From Bacteroidota bacterium (GTDB lineage Bacteria > Bacteroidota > Bacteroidia > Bacteroidales > F082): DNA of 64,000 nt. The stretch is from contig JAHJTC010000024.1 in NCBI GenBank assembly GCA_018830105.1, forward strand, positions 124,001 through 188,000, read 5' to 3'. How positions within the stretch are numbered: the first letter of the stretch is position 1; every line of letters starts with the position of its first letter. Of this stretch, positions 33,817 to 40,990 are shown piece after piece. Below the pieces are notes generated by a model. It searched no databases, was not told the origin of the DNA, and was given only the letters and a program-made list of their open reading frames with translations. The position numbers and the translations under genes were made by a program.

Positions 33817-34878
33817 TTACCTCTTCACAAATCTTTGTAAATCAACCTCCTCATCCAATGGCTTTTGATAGCGTAAAAGCTCCAAAAGCTGCTGCCCCAG
33901 CCAAGGTGCAATCATCACGCCACGGGCACCCAATCCATTAAAAATTGCCAGCTGAGGGTGCTCCGGATGAAGTCCGGCAACAGGACGACGATCGGCAACA
34001 GCAGGCCGCACACCGGCTTGATGATCAATTACTTCGATCTTGGCTGGCAAAAACGAAGCGAGCTTTTCGAGCAGGTATTCCCTTGCCTGAGCAGTGGTGT
34101 TGATACTCAAATCATCCCAATCGTAGGTTGAACCCAACCGGAAAAGATGCTCTCCAAGCGGTAAAAGAAACACCTCTTTATTCAGCAAATATTTGCTTTC
34201 CAGATTATCAATCTTTAATGTAAGCAATTCCCCTTTTACCGGCCTGAAAGGAACAAAATCAAAAAACGAGTTTTTTACAGCTTCCCAGCCTTCGCAAAAG
34301 ATCAGTTTATCAGCAAGACAACGCTTATCATAGCTTACTTTGTCCGGCTCAATATTTAATCGCTTCAATTCAAATCGCTCATTAAAGCTGACTATTTTAT
34401 CGGACAAATAATGTTCCATTCCCCGTAAAAAAACGCCTGTATCCAGCCAATAGCCGTTTACAAAGCCCACCCCATGTGGTTGAATAAGCACTTCATTATC
34501 GGGCACTGCACCAATGCCATTAATCCAGGGGGCAATCTCAGGTAGTTGCATTTTGCGTTGCCATAGCGCGGCATCCTGATCTCCAAATACTTTCGCAATG
34601 TTAATCTCGTGCAGGCATTGCTGGCCAAGTTCTTTCTCAAGCTTCTTATAAAAGTTGATCGCTTCCGGCAAAAGAGTTTGAACCTTCCAAACCGGCGTCA
34701 GGTATCTGAATACCAAAGGATTGATTAAGCCCGCCGCGACCATTGTTGAACTTCGTTCAAGCCCCGCCTTGATCCAGCAAACGCGCTGTCCTGCCTTTGT
34801 TAACTGGTAAACCAACACAGTTCCAGCCAATCCGCCACCCACTACAATCTGATCAAAGCGATCCAAAGCTTCAGGCAA
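33817..34878 (-). CDS. FAD-dependent oxidoreductase (DAO/MnmC-C-like)
   Basis: A flavoprotein of 353 residues of the D-amino-acid oxidase (DAO) fold. The dinucleotide-binding motif is IVVGGGLAGTVLVYQLTKAG (residues 11-30). AAGLINPLVFRYLTP and the C-terminal GVRPAVADRRPVAGLHPEHPQLAIFNGLGARGVMIAPWLGQQL match the FAD-closing segment of DAO and the MnmC oxidase half. In MnmC this half removes the carboxymethyl group on wobble uridine in tRNA; here no methyltransferase half is attached, so the substrate is open. It overlaps the end of gap by 8 bases and so is probably translated from the same message. Confidence 0.85.
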   Translation of the reverse strand: MPEALDRFDQIVVGGGLAGTVLVYQLTKAGQRVCWIKAGLERSSTMVAAGLINPLVFRYLTPVWKVQTLLPEAINFYKKLEKELGQQCLHEINIAKVFGDQDAALWQRKMQLPEIAPWINGIGAVPDNEVLIQPHGVGFVNGYWLDTGVFLRGMEHYLSDKIVSFNERFELKRLNIEPDKVSYDKRCLADKLIFCEGWEAVKNSFFDFVPFRPVKGELLTLKIDNLESKYLLNKEVFLLPLGEHLFRLGSTYDWDDLSINTTAQAREYLLEKLASFLPAKIEVIDHQAGVRPAVADRRPVAGLHPEHPQLAIFNGLGARGVMIAPWLGQQLLELLRYQKPLDEEVDLQRFVKR

Positions 34879-35884
34879 ATTTGGCGATCAGTTCGACCAG
34901 CCTGCTGGCATAGCCCATCTCGTTATCATACCAGGCAACCACTTTCACCAACTTGTTTTTATCGCCCAAAACTGCAGTAAGACCGGCATCAAACACCGCT
35001 GAATGGGTATTCCCAATGACATCAGCAGAAACAATAGGATCTTCTGTATATTGCAGAATACCTTTCATTTCGCCCTCCGCTGCTGCCTTAAAAACAGCAT
35101 TGATAGCCTCCACACTTGTTGATTTATCGAGCGTACAGGTAAGATCTGTCAGCGAGCCATCCGGCACGGGAACACGAATTCCGGCACCACCCAGGTTATT
35201 TTTCAGATGCGGGAAAATGCGTGTAGCAGCCTTCGCAGCGCCGGTTGTGGTGGGCACAATGGAATAGGCTGCTGCCCTGCCCCGACGCCAGTCTTTGTGT
35301 GGTCCGTCGACAAGGTTTTGGTCCTTAGTATATGAATGCACCGTGGTGATGAAGCCCTTTTGAACTCCCCAATTATCATTCAGCAATTTAATCAGTGGTG
35401 CAACATTATTGGTAGTGCAGGAGGCGTTAGAAATTACCAGATCGTTTTTATCAATCAAATGATCGTTTACACCTAAAACGATATAGGGCACGTCTTCTCG
35501 GATATCCTTAGCAGGAGCCGAAATGATCACTTTTCTGGCACCCGATTTTTCAACATGCAAAAGTGCTAGTTCAGGTGTTATAAAAAAACCAGTGGATTCG
35601 ATAACTACATCAATCTTAAGCTTTTTCCAGGGAAGTTTTGCTGGATCCGGTTCATTAAAAACACTTATTTGTTGACCATTAACGATCATTTTATCGCCTT
35701 CACAGCTAACCGTTCCGTCAAAACCACGCTGCACCGAATCATACTTCAGCAAGTGTGCAAGATTGGCACATTCAGCCAAATCATTAATCGCTACAACTTG
35801 CATATCAGGACGAAGCATAATTCTGCGTAAAGTAATACGACCAATCCGGCCAAATCCATTAATGGCAATTCTTACAGGCTTCAT
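34871..35884 (-). CDS. gap: Type I glyceraldehyde-3-phosphate dehydrogenase
   Basis: GAPDH oxidises glyceraldehyde-3-phosphate to 1,3-bisphosphoglycerate in glycolysis. The 337-residue protein has the NAD-binding start IAINGFGRIGR, an Asp at the adenosine-ribose position (INDLAE, residue 35) that favours NAD over NADP, the catalytic Cys156 in SNASCTTN, HSYTKDQ with the catalytic His, and the end WYDNEMGYASRL. It has an excellent promoter close to the start codon (leader about 13 nt). Confidence 0.97.
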   Translation of the reverse strand: MKPVRIAINGFGRIGRITLRRIMLRPDMQVVAINDLAECANLAHLLKYDSVQRGFDGTVSCEGDKMIVNGQQISVFNEPDPAKLPWKKLKIDVVIESTGFFITPELALLHVEKSGARKVIISAPAKDIREDVPYIVLGVNDHLIDKNDLVISNASCTTNNVAPLIKLLNDNWGVQKGFITTVHSYTKDQNLVDGPHKDWRRGRAAAYSIVPTTTGAAKAATRIFPHLKNNLGGAGIRVPVPDGSLTDLTCTLDKSTSVEAINAVFKAAAEGEMKGILQYTEDPIVSADVIGNTHSAVFDAGLTAVLGDKNKLVKVVAWYDNEMGYASRLVELIAKFA

Positions 35885-35903
35885 AATTTTATTGATTAAA
35901 TCG

Positions 35904-35934
35904 CAAAGTTATGGCTTTGGACGGCAGGGGCAAA
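35904..35934 (-). promoter_or_regulatory. gap promoter
   Basis: On the minus strand TTTG (35934-35931) and TAACTTTG (35911-35904) are separated by 19 bases. This is one of the best promoter matches in the window. Confidence 0.75.
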
Positions 35935-36068
35935 ATAAAAAAATGAACGGCAGGAAGAGACTCAATTGAAAAGACTGTCATCAAATTAAAGGAAGTTAAA
36001 AATCCTTTAAAAAACACTATTTCACCATTATAAATCATAAAAATGACGGCTAAAATATTCAAAATCCT

Positions 36069-36076
36069 TATTTTTG
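36069..36076 (+). promoter_or_regulatory. -7 element (TATTTTTG) of the M20 dipeptidase gene
   Basis: TATTTTTG matches TAnnTTTG 31 bases before the ATG at 36108. No -33 TTTG was found at a suitable distance. Confidence 0.45.
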
Positions 36077-36107
36077 AAAAAATTTTATACCTAATCACAA
36101 ATAATCC

Positions 36108-37472
36108 ATGGAAAAAATTAAAACTTACATTGATTCGAACAAAGACAGATTTTTAGATGAACTGTTCGGGCTGATTCGTATTCCATCAATCAGTTCGCTT
36201 AACGCGCATAAACCAGACATGCAAAAGGCCGCCGAGTATTGGCGCGACCATATCCTCAAAGCAGGTGCTGACAAGGCCGAAGTGCTCCCTTCGGAAGGTA
36301 ACCCGGTGGTTTATGGCGAAAAAATAATTGACCCTGCTTTGCCAACCGTTTTGGTTTATGGCCACTATGATGTGATGCCTGTTGACCCCATCGAACTATG
36401 GAACAGCCCGCCATTTGAACCTGAAATCAGGGATGGAAAAATCTGGGCGCGTGGCGCCGATGACGACAAAGGCCAGGCTTTTATGCATGCCAAAGCTTTT
36501 GAAACTTTGGTGGCTACAGATAGTTTGCCTTGCAATGTAAAATTCATGATTGAAGGCGAAGAAGAGATTGGCTCTCCCAGTTTAGGTAAATGGTGCGAAC
36601 AACACAAAGACATGCTTAAAGCTGATGTGATTTTGGTTTCCGATACCAGCATGATCGGCCCTGATGTGCCTTCAATCACAACAGGATTGCGTGGTTTGGC
36701 TTACTGGCAGGTTGAAGTTACGGGCCCCAACCGCGATTTACACTCCGGATTGTTTGGTGGCGCAGTAGCTAATCCAATTAATGTATTGGCTGATTTGATC
36801 TCCTCCATGACCGATAAAGATAACCGCATCACCATCCCGGGTTTTTATGATGATATATTGGAAGCTACAGTTGCTGAGCGCGAATTGCTAAACAAGGCGC
36901 CTTTCAGTGCCGATGTTTACAAAAAAGCAATTGATGTGGAAGAGCTAAGTGGAGAAAAAGGATACACCACCATCGAGCATACCGGAATCCGGCCTACTTT
37001 CGATGTGTGCGGTATTTGGGGCGGCTATACCGGCGAAGGTGCCAAAACAGTATTGCCTTCAAAGGCCTATGCCAAGATTTCGAGCCGTTTGGTTCCTAAT
37101 CAGCACCATAAAAAGATAGAAGTACTTTTCAAAGAACATTTTGAGAAGATCGCTCCAAAATCGGTAAAAGTTAAGGTTGAATATCTGCATGGTGGACAGG
37201 CTTATGTGTGCCCGATCAACTTACCAGCATACAAAGCAGCAGAAAAAGCCTATATGGATGTTTATGGCAAACAACCAATCCCAATGCGCAGCGGTGGCAG
37301 TATCCCGATTATTTCAACCTTTGAAGAAATCCTCGGACTGAAATCCGTATTGATGGGCTTTGGCCTCGAATCGGATGCGATCCACTCCCCCAACGAAAAC
37401 TATCCTTTGGATAATTTCTACAAAGGCATCGAAACAATTGCAGCTTTCTACGGACATTTTGCTAAGATGTAA
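36108..37472 (+). CDS. M20 family dipeptidase
   Basis: A cytoplasmic di-zinc peptidase of 454 residues, related to CNDP-type dipeptidases. Zinc-site motifs are visible: VYGHYDVMPVDP with the first His and Asp (~residue 85), WARGADDDKGQ (~118), MIEGEEEIGSPSL with the catalytic Glu pair (~145), VSDTSM, and HSPNENYPL near the C-terminus. An inserted dimerisation domain (~205-330) has RDLHSGLFGG. It has no signal peptide. It may complete the breakdown of peptides imported by the POT transporter (inference). Single gene between its own promoter element and a strong terminator. Confidence 0.94.
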   Translation: MEKIKTYIDSNKDRFLDELFGLIRIPSISSLNAHKPDMQKAAEYWRDHILKAGADKAEVLPSEGNPVVYGEKIIDPALPTVLVYGHYDVMPVDPIELWNSPPFEPEIRDGKIWARGADDDKGQAFMHAKAFETLVATDSLPCNVKFMIEGEEEIGSPSLGKWCEQHKDMLKADVILVSDTSMIGPDVPSITTGLRGLAYWQVEVTGPNRDLHSGLFGGAVANPINVLADLISSMTDKDNRITIPGFYDDILEATVAERELLNKAPFSADVYKKAIDVEELSGEKGYTTIEHTGIRPTFDVCGIWGGYTGEGAKTVLPSKAYAKISSRLVPNQHHKKIEVLFKEHFEKIAPKSVKVKVEYLHGGQAYVCPINLPAYKAAEKAYMDVYGKQPIPMRSGGSIPIISTFEEILGLKSVLMGFGLESDAIHSPNENYPLDNFYKGIETIAAFYGHFAKM

Positions 37473-37503
37473 TCTGAAAATCAACGTATACACAAAAGCT
37501 TGT

Positions 37504-37553
37504 CTTCCCCATAACCCATGTATTTATCCGGCGGTTATGGGGAAGTTTTTTTT
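37504..37553 (+). terminator. Terminator of the dipeptidase gene
   Basis: CTTCCCCATAACC pairs perfectly with GGTTATGGGGAAG (13 bp), followed by eight T residues. It is the strongest rho-independent terminator in the window. Confidence 0.95.
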
Positions 37554-37682
37554 GGTTGATAAGATTAGGAATCCGTTTATAATTAAACTTGTAAATATCC
37601 GTTTTATGGCACAAAAGTTGGTTTGTTTTTCAAGGACGTCCAATTATAATAGTGTCTTATTAATTCATCTAATTTTACAAAA

Positions 37683-38303
37683 ATGAAAAAATCATTGCTA
37701 ATTGTATTGTGTCTTTCTATGTCTTATTTTTTAACGGCACAAGAGAAAGAAAAAGTAAAACAAAAAGAAATTGGATTGGTTTTTAGTAATCTTGATAATT
37801 TCGGGTTAACTTATAAAACTGGAACCGAAAAATCCTTGTGGAGATTCAATACCATGGTTATTTCAGGCGATAACATCGAAGAGACTGAGGATAGCCTTTT
37901 TAGTACGCAGAATCAATTGGGATTTGGTGTTAAAATAGGTAAAGAATATCGGAAAAATATTGCGGAGAATTTAGAACTAAGATTTGGTGCTGACCTATCA
38001 TTTTCATATTCTCATTCAAAAATTGAGTTAGACGACAAGACCGTCAATGATTTTGATAGATTAAGGGAACAAAGCATCTACAGGCCGGGCGTTAATTTAG
38101 TCTTTGGATTTAATTACGAATTAAGCGATAATTTTGTGATTGGAGCAGAATTATTACCCAATTTCACCTATACCACTGGGTCACGAACAGAAACAAATTA
38201 TTATACATATCAAAATGATGAAGTAAAAACTGATATTTCAGGATTCAGCTATGGATTATCAAACTCTTCGGCTTTATTGTCATTGGTGTACAGGTTTCAT
38301 TAA
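37683..38303 (+). CDS. Small outer-membrane beta-barrel protein
   Basis: A 206-residue exported protein. The signal peptide is MKKSLLIVLCLSMSYFLTAQ (cleavage about residue 20). Alternating hydrophobic/polar strands follow (GLTYKTGTEKSLWRFNTMVIS, ELRFGADLSFSYS, NLVFGFNYELSDNFVIGAELLPNFTYTTG), and the end SLVYRFH is typical of a small porin-like or OmpX/OmpW-size barrel. I cannot assign a family. The gene is clearly more A/T-rich than the dipeptidase gene before it and has its own terminator, so it may be a lineage-specific or acquired gene. Confidence 0.75.
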   Translation: MKKSLLIVLCLSMSYFLTAQEKEKVKQKEIGLVFSNLDNFGLTYKTGTEKSLWRFNTMVISGDNIEETEDSLFSTQNQLGFGVKIGKEYRKNIAENLELRFGADLSFSYSHSKIELDDKTVNDFDRLREQSIYRPGVNLVFGFNYELSDNFVIGAELLPNFTYTTGSRTETNYYTYQNDEVKTDISGFSYGLSNSSALLSLVYRFH

Positions 38304-38410
38304 TAAATTACTGCAAATCACATTCAGTGCATTTGTTTGACAGTGCCTATATCGAGAATAATTCATCTATTAAAGTTTTTGATATTTCGATAGGTAACAC
38401 ACATTTCAAG

Positions 38411-38440
38411 AAAGCCGGGCGATTTTCGTTCGGCTTTTTT
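38411..38440 (+). terminator. Terminator of the beta-barrel gene
   Basis: AAAGCCG pairs with CGGCTTT around a 13-nt loop and runs into TTTTTT. Confidence 0.8.
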
Positions 38441-38520
38441 GATTTCACACACTAAAAAAACGGTAATTATTTATCTTTACCAAGTCATTTATAGTATTGA
38501 AACCCAAAAAAATCCAGCTT

Positions 38521-39549
38521 ATGTATTATCGATTTCTTTTATCCATTTCTTTCTCAATGCTGTTGCTCGTTTCCTGCAAAAGCGATCCAAAAGCCGACAC
38601 TTCCGAAAATGGCAGCAGTGATCCCTTAATGGAACACTTCAAAATTGAGATCTATGATTCAGTTGCGCTCGCTTTAATCGATTCAACTGCCACTTTTGAA
38701 ATCCTGGCCGAAGGATTTTACTGGAGCGAAGGCCCGCTATGGGTTGATGAATTGGAGGCAGTATTATTTTCTGATGTCCCTGCAAATAAAATATACAAGT
38801 GGAATGAAAACGATAGCCTGAGTATTTTTCTTGAATCTGCAGGCCATTCGGGTGAAGCAAATAAAAATTCTGACAAAGGCCCGAATGGGCTAATTCTTGA
38901 CACTGAAAACAACTTGTTGATTTGTCAGCATGGCGACAGGCGCATCGCCCGCTTAGATGCTGATTTAAAAAACCCTCAAGTGCAATTTGTCACTCTGGCT
39001 GACACTTATGACGGTAAAAAATTTAACAGCCCCAATGATATGGTGATGGATCGTGCTGGTAATATTTATTTTACCGATCCTCCCTATGGCCAAACGGGAA
39101 ATAAAACAGGAGAAATTGGAATAAACGGAGTCTATAAAGTTAGCGCCAATAAGGAAGTCAGTTTACTTATTGACAGCCTGAGCTGGCCAAACGGAATTGG
39201 ATTATCCCTTGATCAGAAAACCTTGTATATCAATCATTCTGATCCACAAAAACCGGTTTTATATCGTTATGATCTTGCTGAGGATGGAACACTTAAAAAT
39301 GGCAAAATATTATTTGACTTTACAACGCTTGCGAAAAATTCCAAAGGATTACCCGATGGTTTAAAAATTCACAAAAGCGGCAATATTTTTGCGACAGGTC
39401 CTGGCGGTGTGCATATTATAAGTCCGGAGGGAAAACACCTGGCAGCTATTAAAACCGGTAAAGCAACAGCCAATTGTGCTTTTGACACCGATCAAAAATA
39501 TTTGTACACCACAACAACTGACTTATTGATGAGAGTTAGACTGAAATAA
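38521..39549 (+). CDS. SMP-30/gluconolactonase-like lipoprotein
   Basis: A 342-residue lipoprotein with a six-bladed beta-propeller of the SMP-30/gluconolactonase/LRE group. These are calcium-dependent enzymes that hydrolyse sugar lactones. The signal MYYRFLLSISFSMLLLVSC ends in a lipobox Cys. Family motifs: AEGFYWSEGPLW (~residue 63) with the metal Glu, DKGPNGLILD, KFNSPNDMVMD with the catalytic-site Asn, YFTDPPYG, SWPNGIGLS and LPDGLKIH with the closing Asp. An upstream TTG (38497) is in frame but less likely than the ATG. It probably acts in the periplasm or on the cell surface. The exact lactone is unknown. Confidence 0.88.
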   Translation: MYYRFLLSISFSMLLLVSCKSDPKADTSENGSSDPLMEHFKIEIYDSVALALIDSTATFEILAEGFYWSEGPLWVDELEAVLFSDVPANKIYKWNENDSLSIFLESAGHSGEANKNSDKGPNGLILDTENNLLICQHGDRRIARLDADLKNPQVQFVTLADTYDGKKFNSPNDMVMDRAGNIYFTDPPYGQTGNKTGEIGINGVYKVSANKEVSLLIDSLSWPNGIGLSLDQKTLYINHSDPQKPVLYRYDLAEDGTLKNGKILFDFTTLAKNSKGLPDGLKIHKSGNIFATGPGGVHIISPEGKHLAAIKTGKATANCAFDTDQKYLYTTTTDLLMRVRLK

Positions 39550-39674
39550 GCTTATTTTAAAAAAAAATACCATTGTACTTTTAGAATTAAAGACACGCTT
39601 GAACCAAGATAATGCAAACAATGTATAATTGATGCATTTTTTCGGATGTTATAAACCCATCAAAACAAAGACGA

Positions 39675-40676
39675 ATGACAAAAATTGTAAAAATAGCAGT
39701 ACTAATTATATTGTTTATTTCGGCCTCTTGCGAAAAAGATCCTCGAGGATATAATTATGAACAGGGCAGTCTTCCCGAAACGCCCGTAAATCTAACTGAC
39801 TTTAATACCGAGTACGATGACTACAACTCCACTGCACCAAGTTTAGGGCGATTAATTCCCTTTTGTTTTTCTACGAACAGGAATAGCCAGGGAAATGATT
39901 TTGACGTCATTTTTGAACCTATGAATATTAACTTTGATAAAACAACAGGGATTTTAAAAGTAACAAATGAATACGCAAACTGGGGTGTGTATATGGATGA
40001 TTATAATATAATTAGGACAGGGTTAAATAAAATAAAAACTTCCGGAAATGAATTTGGGCCAAACCTTTTGACTGCTTACAATTCAAATGAAATTAATTTC
40101 ACTTTGCTATATTCAACAGATATTACAGGAAATTCGCAGATAAATTTCACTTCGAATAGTAGTGATGAAAACTTCTCAGAAACCAAAGAAGTTGCGTTTT
40201 TGAATTCTGCATTTGAAGATTTGTATCCAAGCTTTAATTCCGATAACTCTAAGCTCTATTTCTGCTCCAATAGAAATGTGGCGCGTTTTGATATCTATTT
40301 TGTCAATACGAATCCTGAAACGGAAATTGAATTATTACTCTCTGACACTACAAATTATGAAGTGTTGAGGGACAATACTTTATCAAGCACTTCTGATGAT
40401 AAATGTCCTTTCATTTTTGGGGATAAAATGGTTTTTGCATCGAACAGAGCAGGAGGCTTTGGGGGATATGATTTGTATTACAGCATCCTTAAAAATGGCA
40501 TATGGCAAGAGCCCGTAAATTTTGGTGAACAGATCAACACTACATTCGATGAATACAGACCTATTTTAATCAACGAAGGCGTTTCCTGGACGCAAACAAT
40601 GATGGTGTTTTCATCCAATAGAACAGGCGGCCTTGGGGGATTTGATTTGTATTTTGTTGGAATTGAAAATGAATGA
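39675..40676 (+). CDS. PD40 beta-propeller lipoprotein
   Basis: A 333-residue lipoprotein (MTKIVKIAVLIILFISASC, Cys19). It carries WD40-like PD40 repeats, the TolB/OmpA-associated propeller motif: LIPFCFSTNRNSQGNDFDVIF, DLYPSFNSDNSKLYFCSNRNVARFDIYFV, KMVFASNRAGGFGGYDLYYS and MMVFSSNRTGGLGGFDLYFV, that is, copies of FxSNRxGGxGGxDLY. Similar proteins occur in gliding and T9SS surface complexes, but this one stands alone. It has A/T-rich codon use like the barrel gene 1.4 kb upstream. Function unknown. Confidence 0.82.
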   Translation: MTKIVKIAVLIILFISASCEKDPRGYNYEQGSLPETPVNLTDFNTEYDDYNSTAPSLGRLIPFCFSTNRNSQGNDFDVIFEPMNINFDKTTGILKVTNEYANWGVYMDDYNIIRTGLNKIKTSGNEFGPNLLTAYNSNEINFTLLYSTDITGNSQINFTSNSSDENFSETKEVAFLNSAFEDLYPSFNSDNSKLYFCSNRNVARFDIYFVNTNPETEIELLLSDTTNYEVLRDNTLSSTSDDKCPFIFGDKMVFASNRAGGFGGYDLYYSILKNGIWQEPVNFGEQINTTFDEYRPILINEGVSWTQTMMVFSSNRTGGLGGFDLYFVGIENE

Positions 40677-40721
40677 ATTAACTTGGCTTGCTGAAAAACT
40701 CGAAATCGACAATCCCTGTCA

Positions 40722-40752
40722 ATATTACCCCCGCATTATGCGGGGGTAATAT
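40722..40752. repeat. Perfect 14-bp hairpin with a 3-nt loop
   Basis: ATATTACCCCCGCA and TGCGGGGGTAATAT flank TTA. The stem is perfect and has a 9-bp GC-rich core. It follows the PD40 stop codon by 45 bases. There is no T-run, so it is either an unusual bidirectional terminator, an RNA-stabilising 3' end, or a dispersed repeat unit. Confidence 0.7.
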
Positions 40753-40932
40753 CTGGTGCAAGGTTTTTTATTGCAGACTTGCAAATACCTTGCAGAAACC
40801 TGCGATGAGAATTCTATTTATTGTCACAATACCAATCAGTTAAAAGTTTTTCACCAGACCCTAGCTACTCCTGCAACTGATAAATATTGCGGTTGTTCCG
40901 GCATCCTCAAGTGTGGGCAGTTGATGAAAAAC

Positions 40933-40970
40933 AAAAAAGCTGGATAGTTTTTCTACATCCGACTTTTTTG
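40933..40970 (-). terminator. Terminator of the DsbD-like gene
   Basis: On the minus strand AAGTCGGATGTAG pairs imperfectly with CTATCCAGCTT and runs into TTTTTTG. It lies about 20 bases after the stop codon at 40991. Confidence 0.6.
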
Positions 40971-40990
40971 TTATTTACAATAGATTAGTC

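Larger units (their letters stand above)
40677..40990. other. Intergenic region with a perfect hairpin
   Basis: 314 bases between the convergent PD40 and DsbD-like genes. It contains the 14-bp hairpin at 40722-40752 and a second hairpin at 40933-40970. A 63-codon cysteine-rich frame (40756-40947) has no recognisable features and no promoter, so I do not call it a gene. Confidence 0.55.

Noticed and set aside
40756..40947. A 63-codon cysteine-rich frame between the PD40 and DsbD-like genes.
   Set aside because: Composition is unlike a folded protein, there is no promoter or family resemblance, and it ends in the terminator hairpin.
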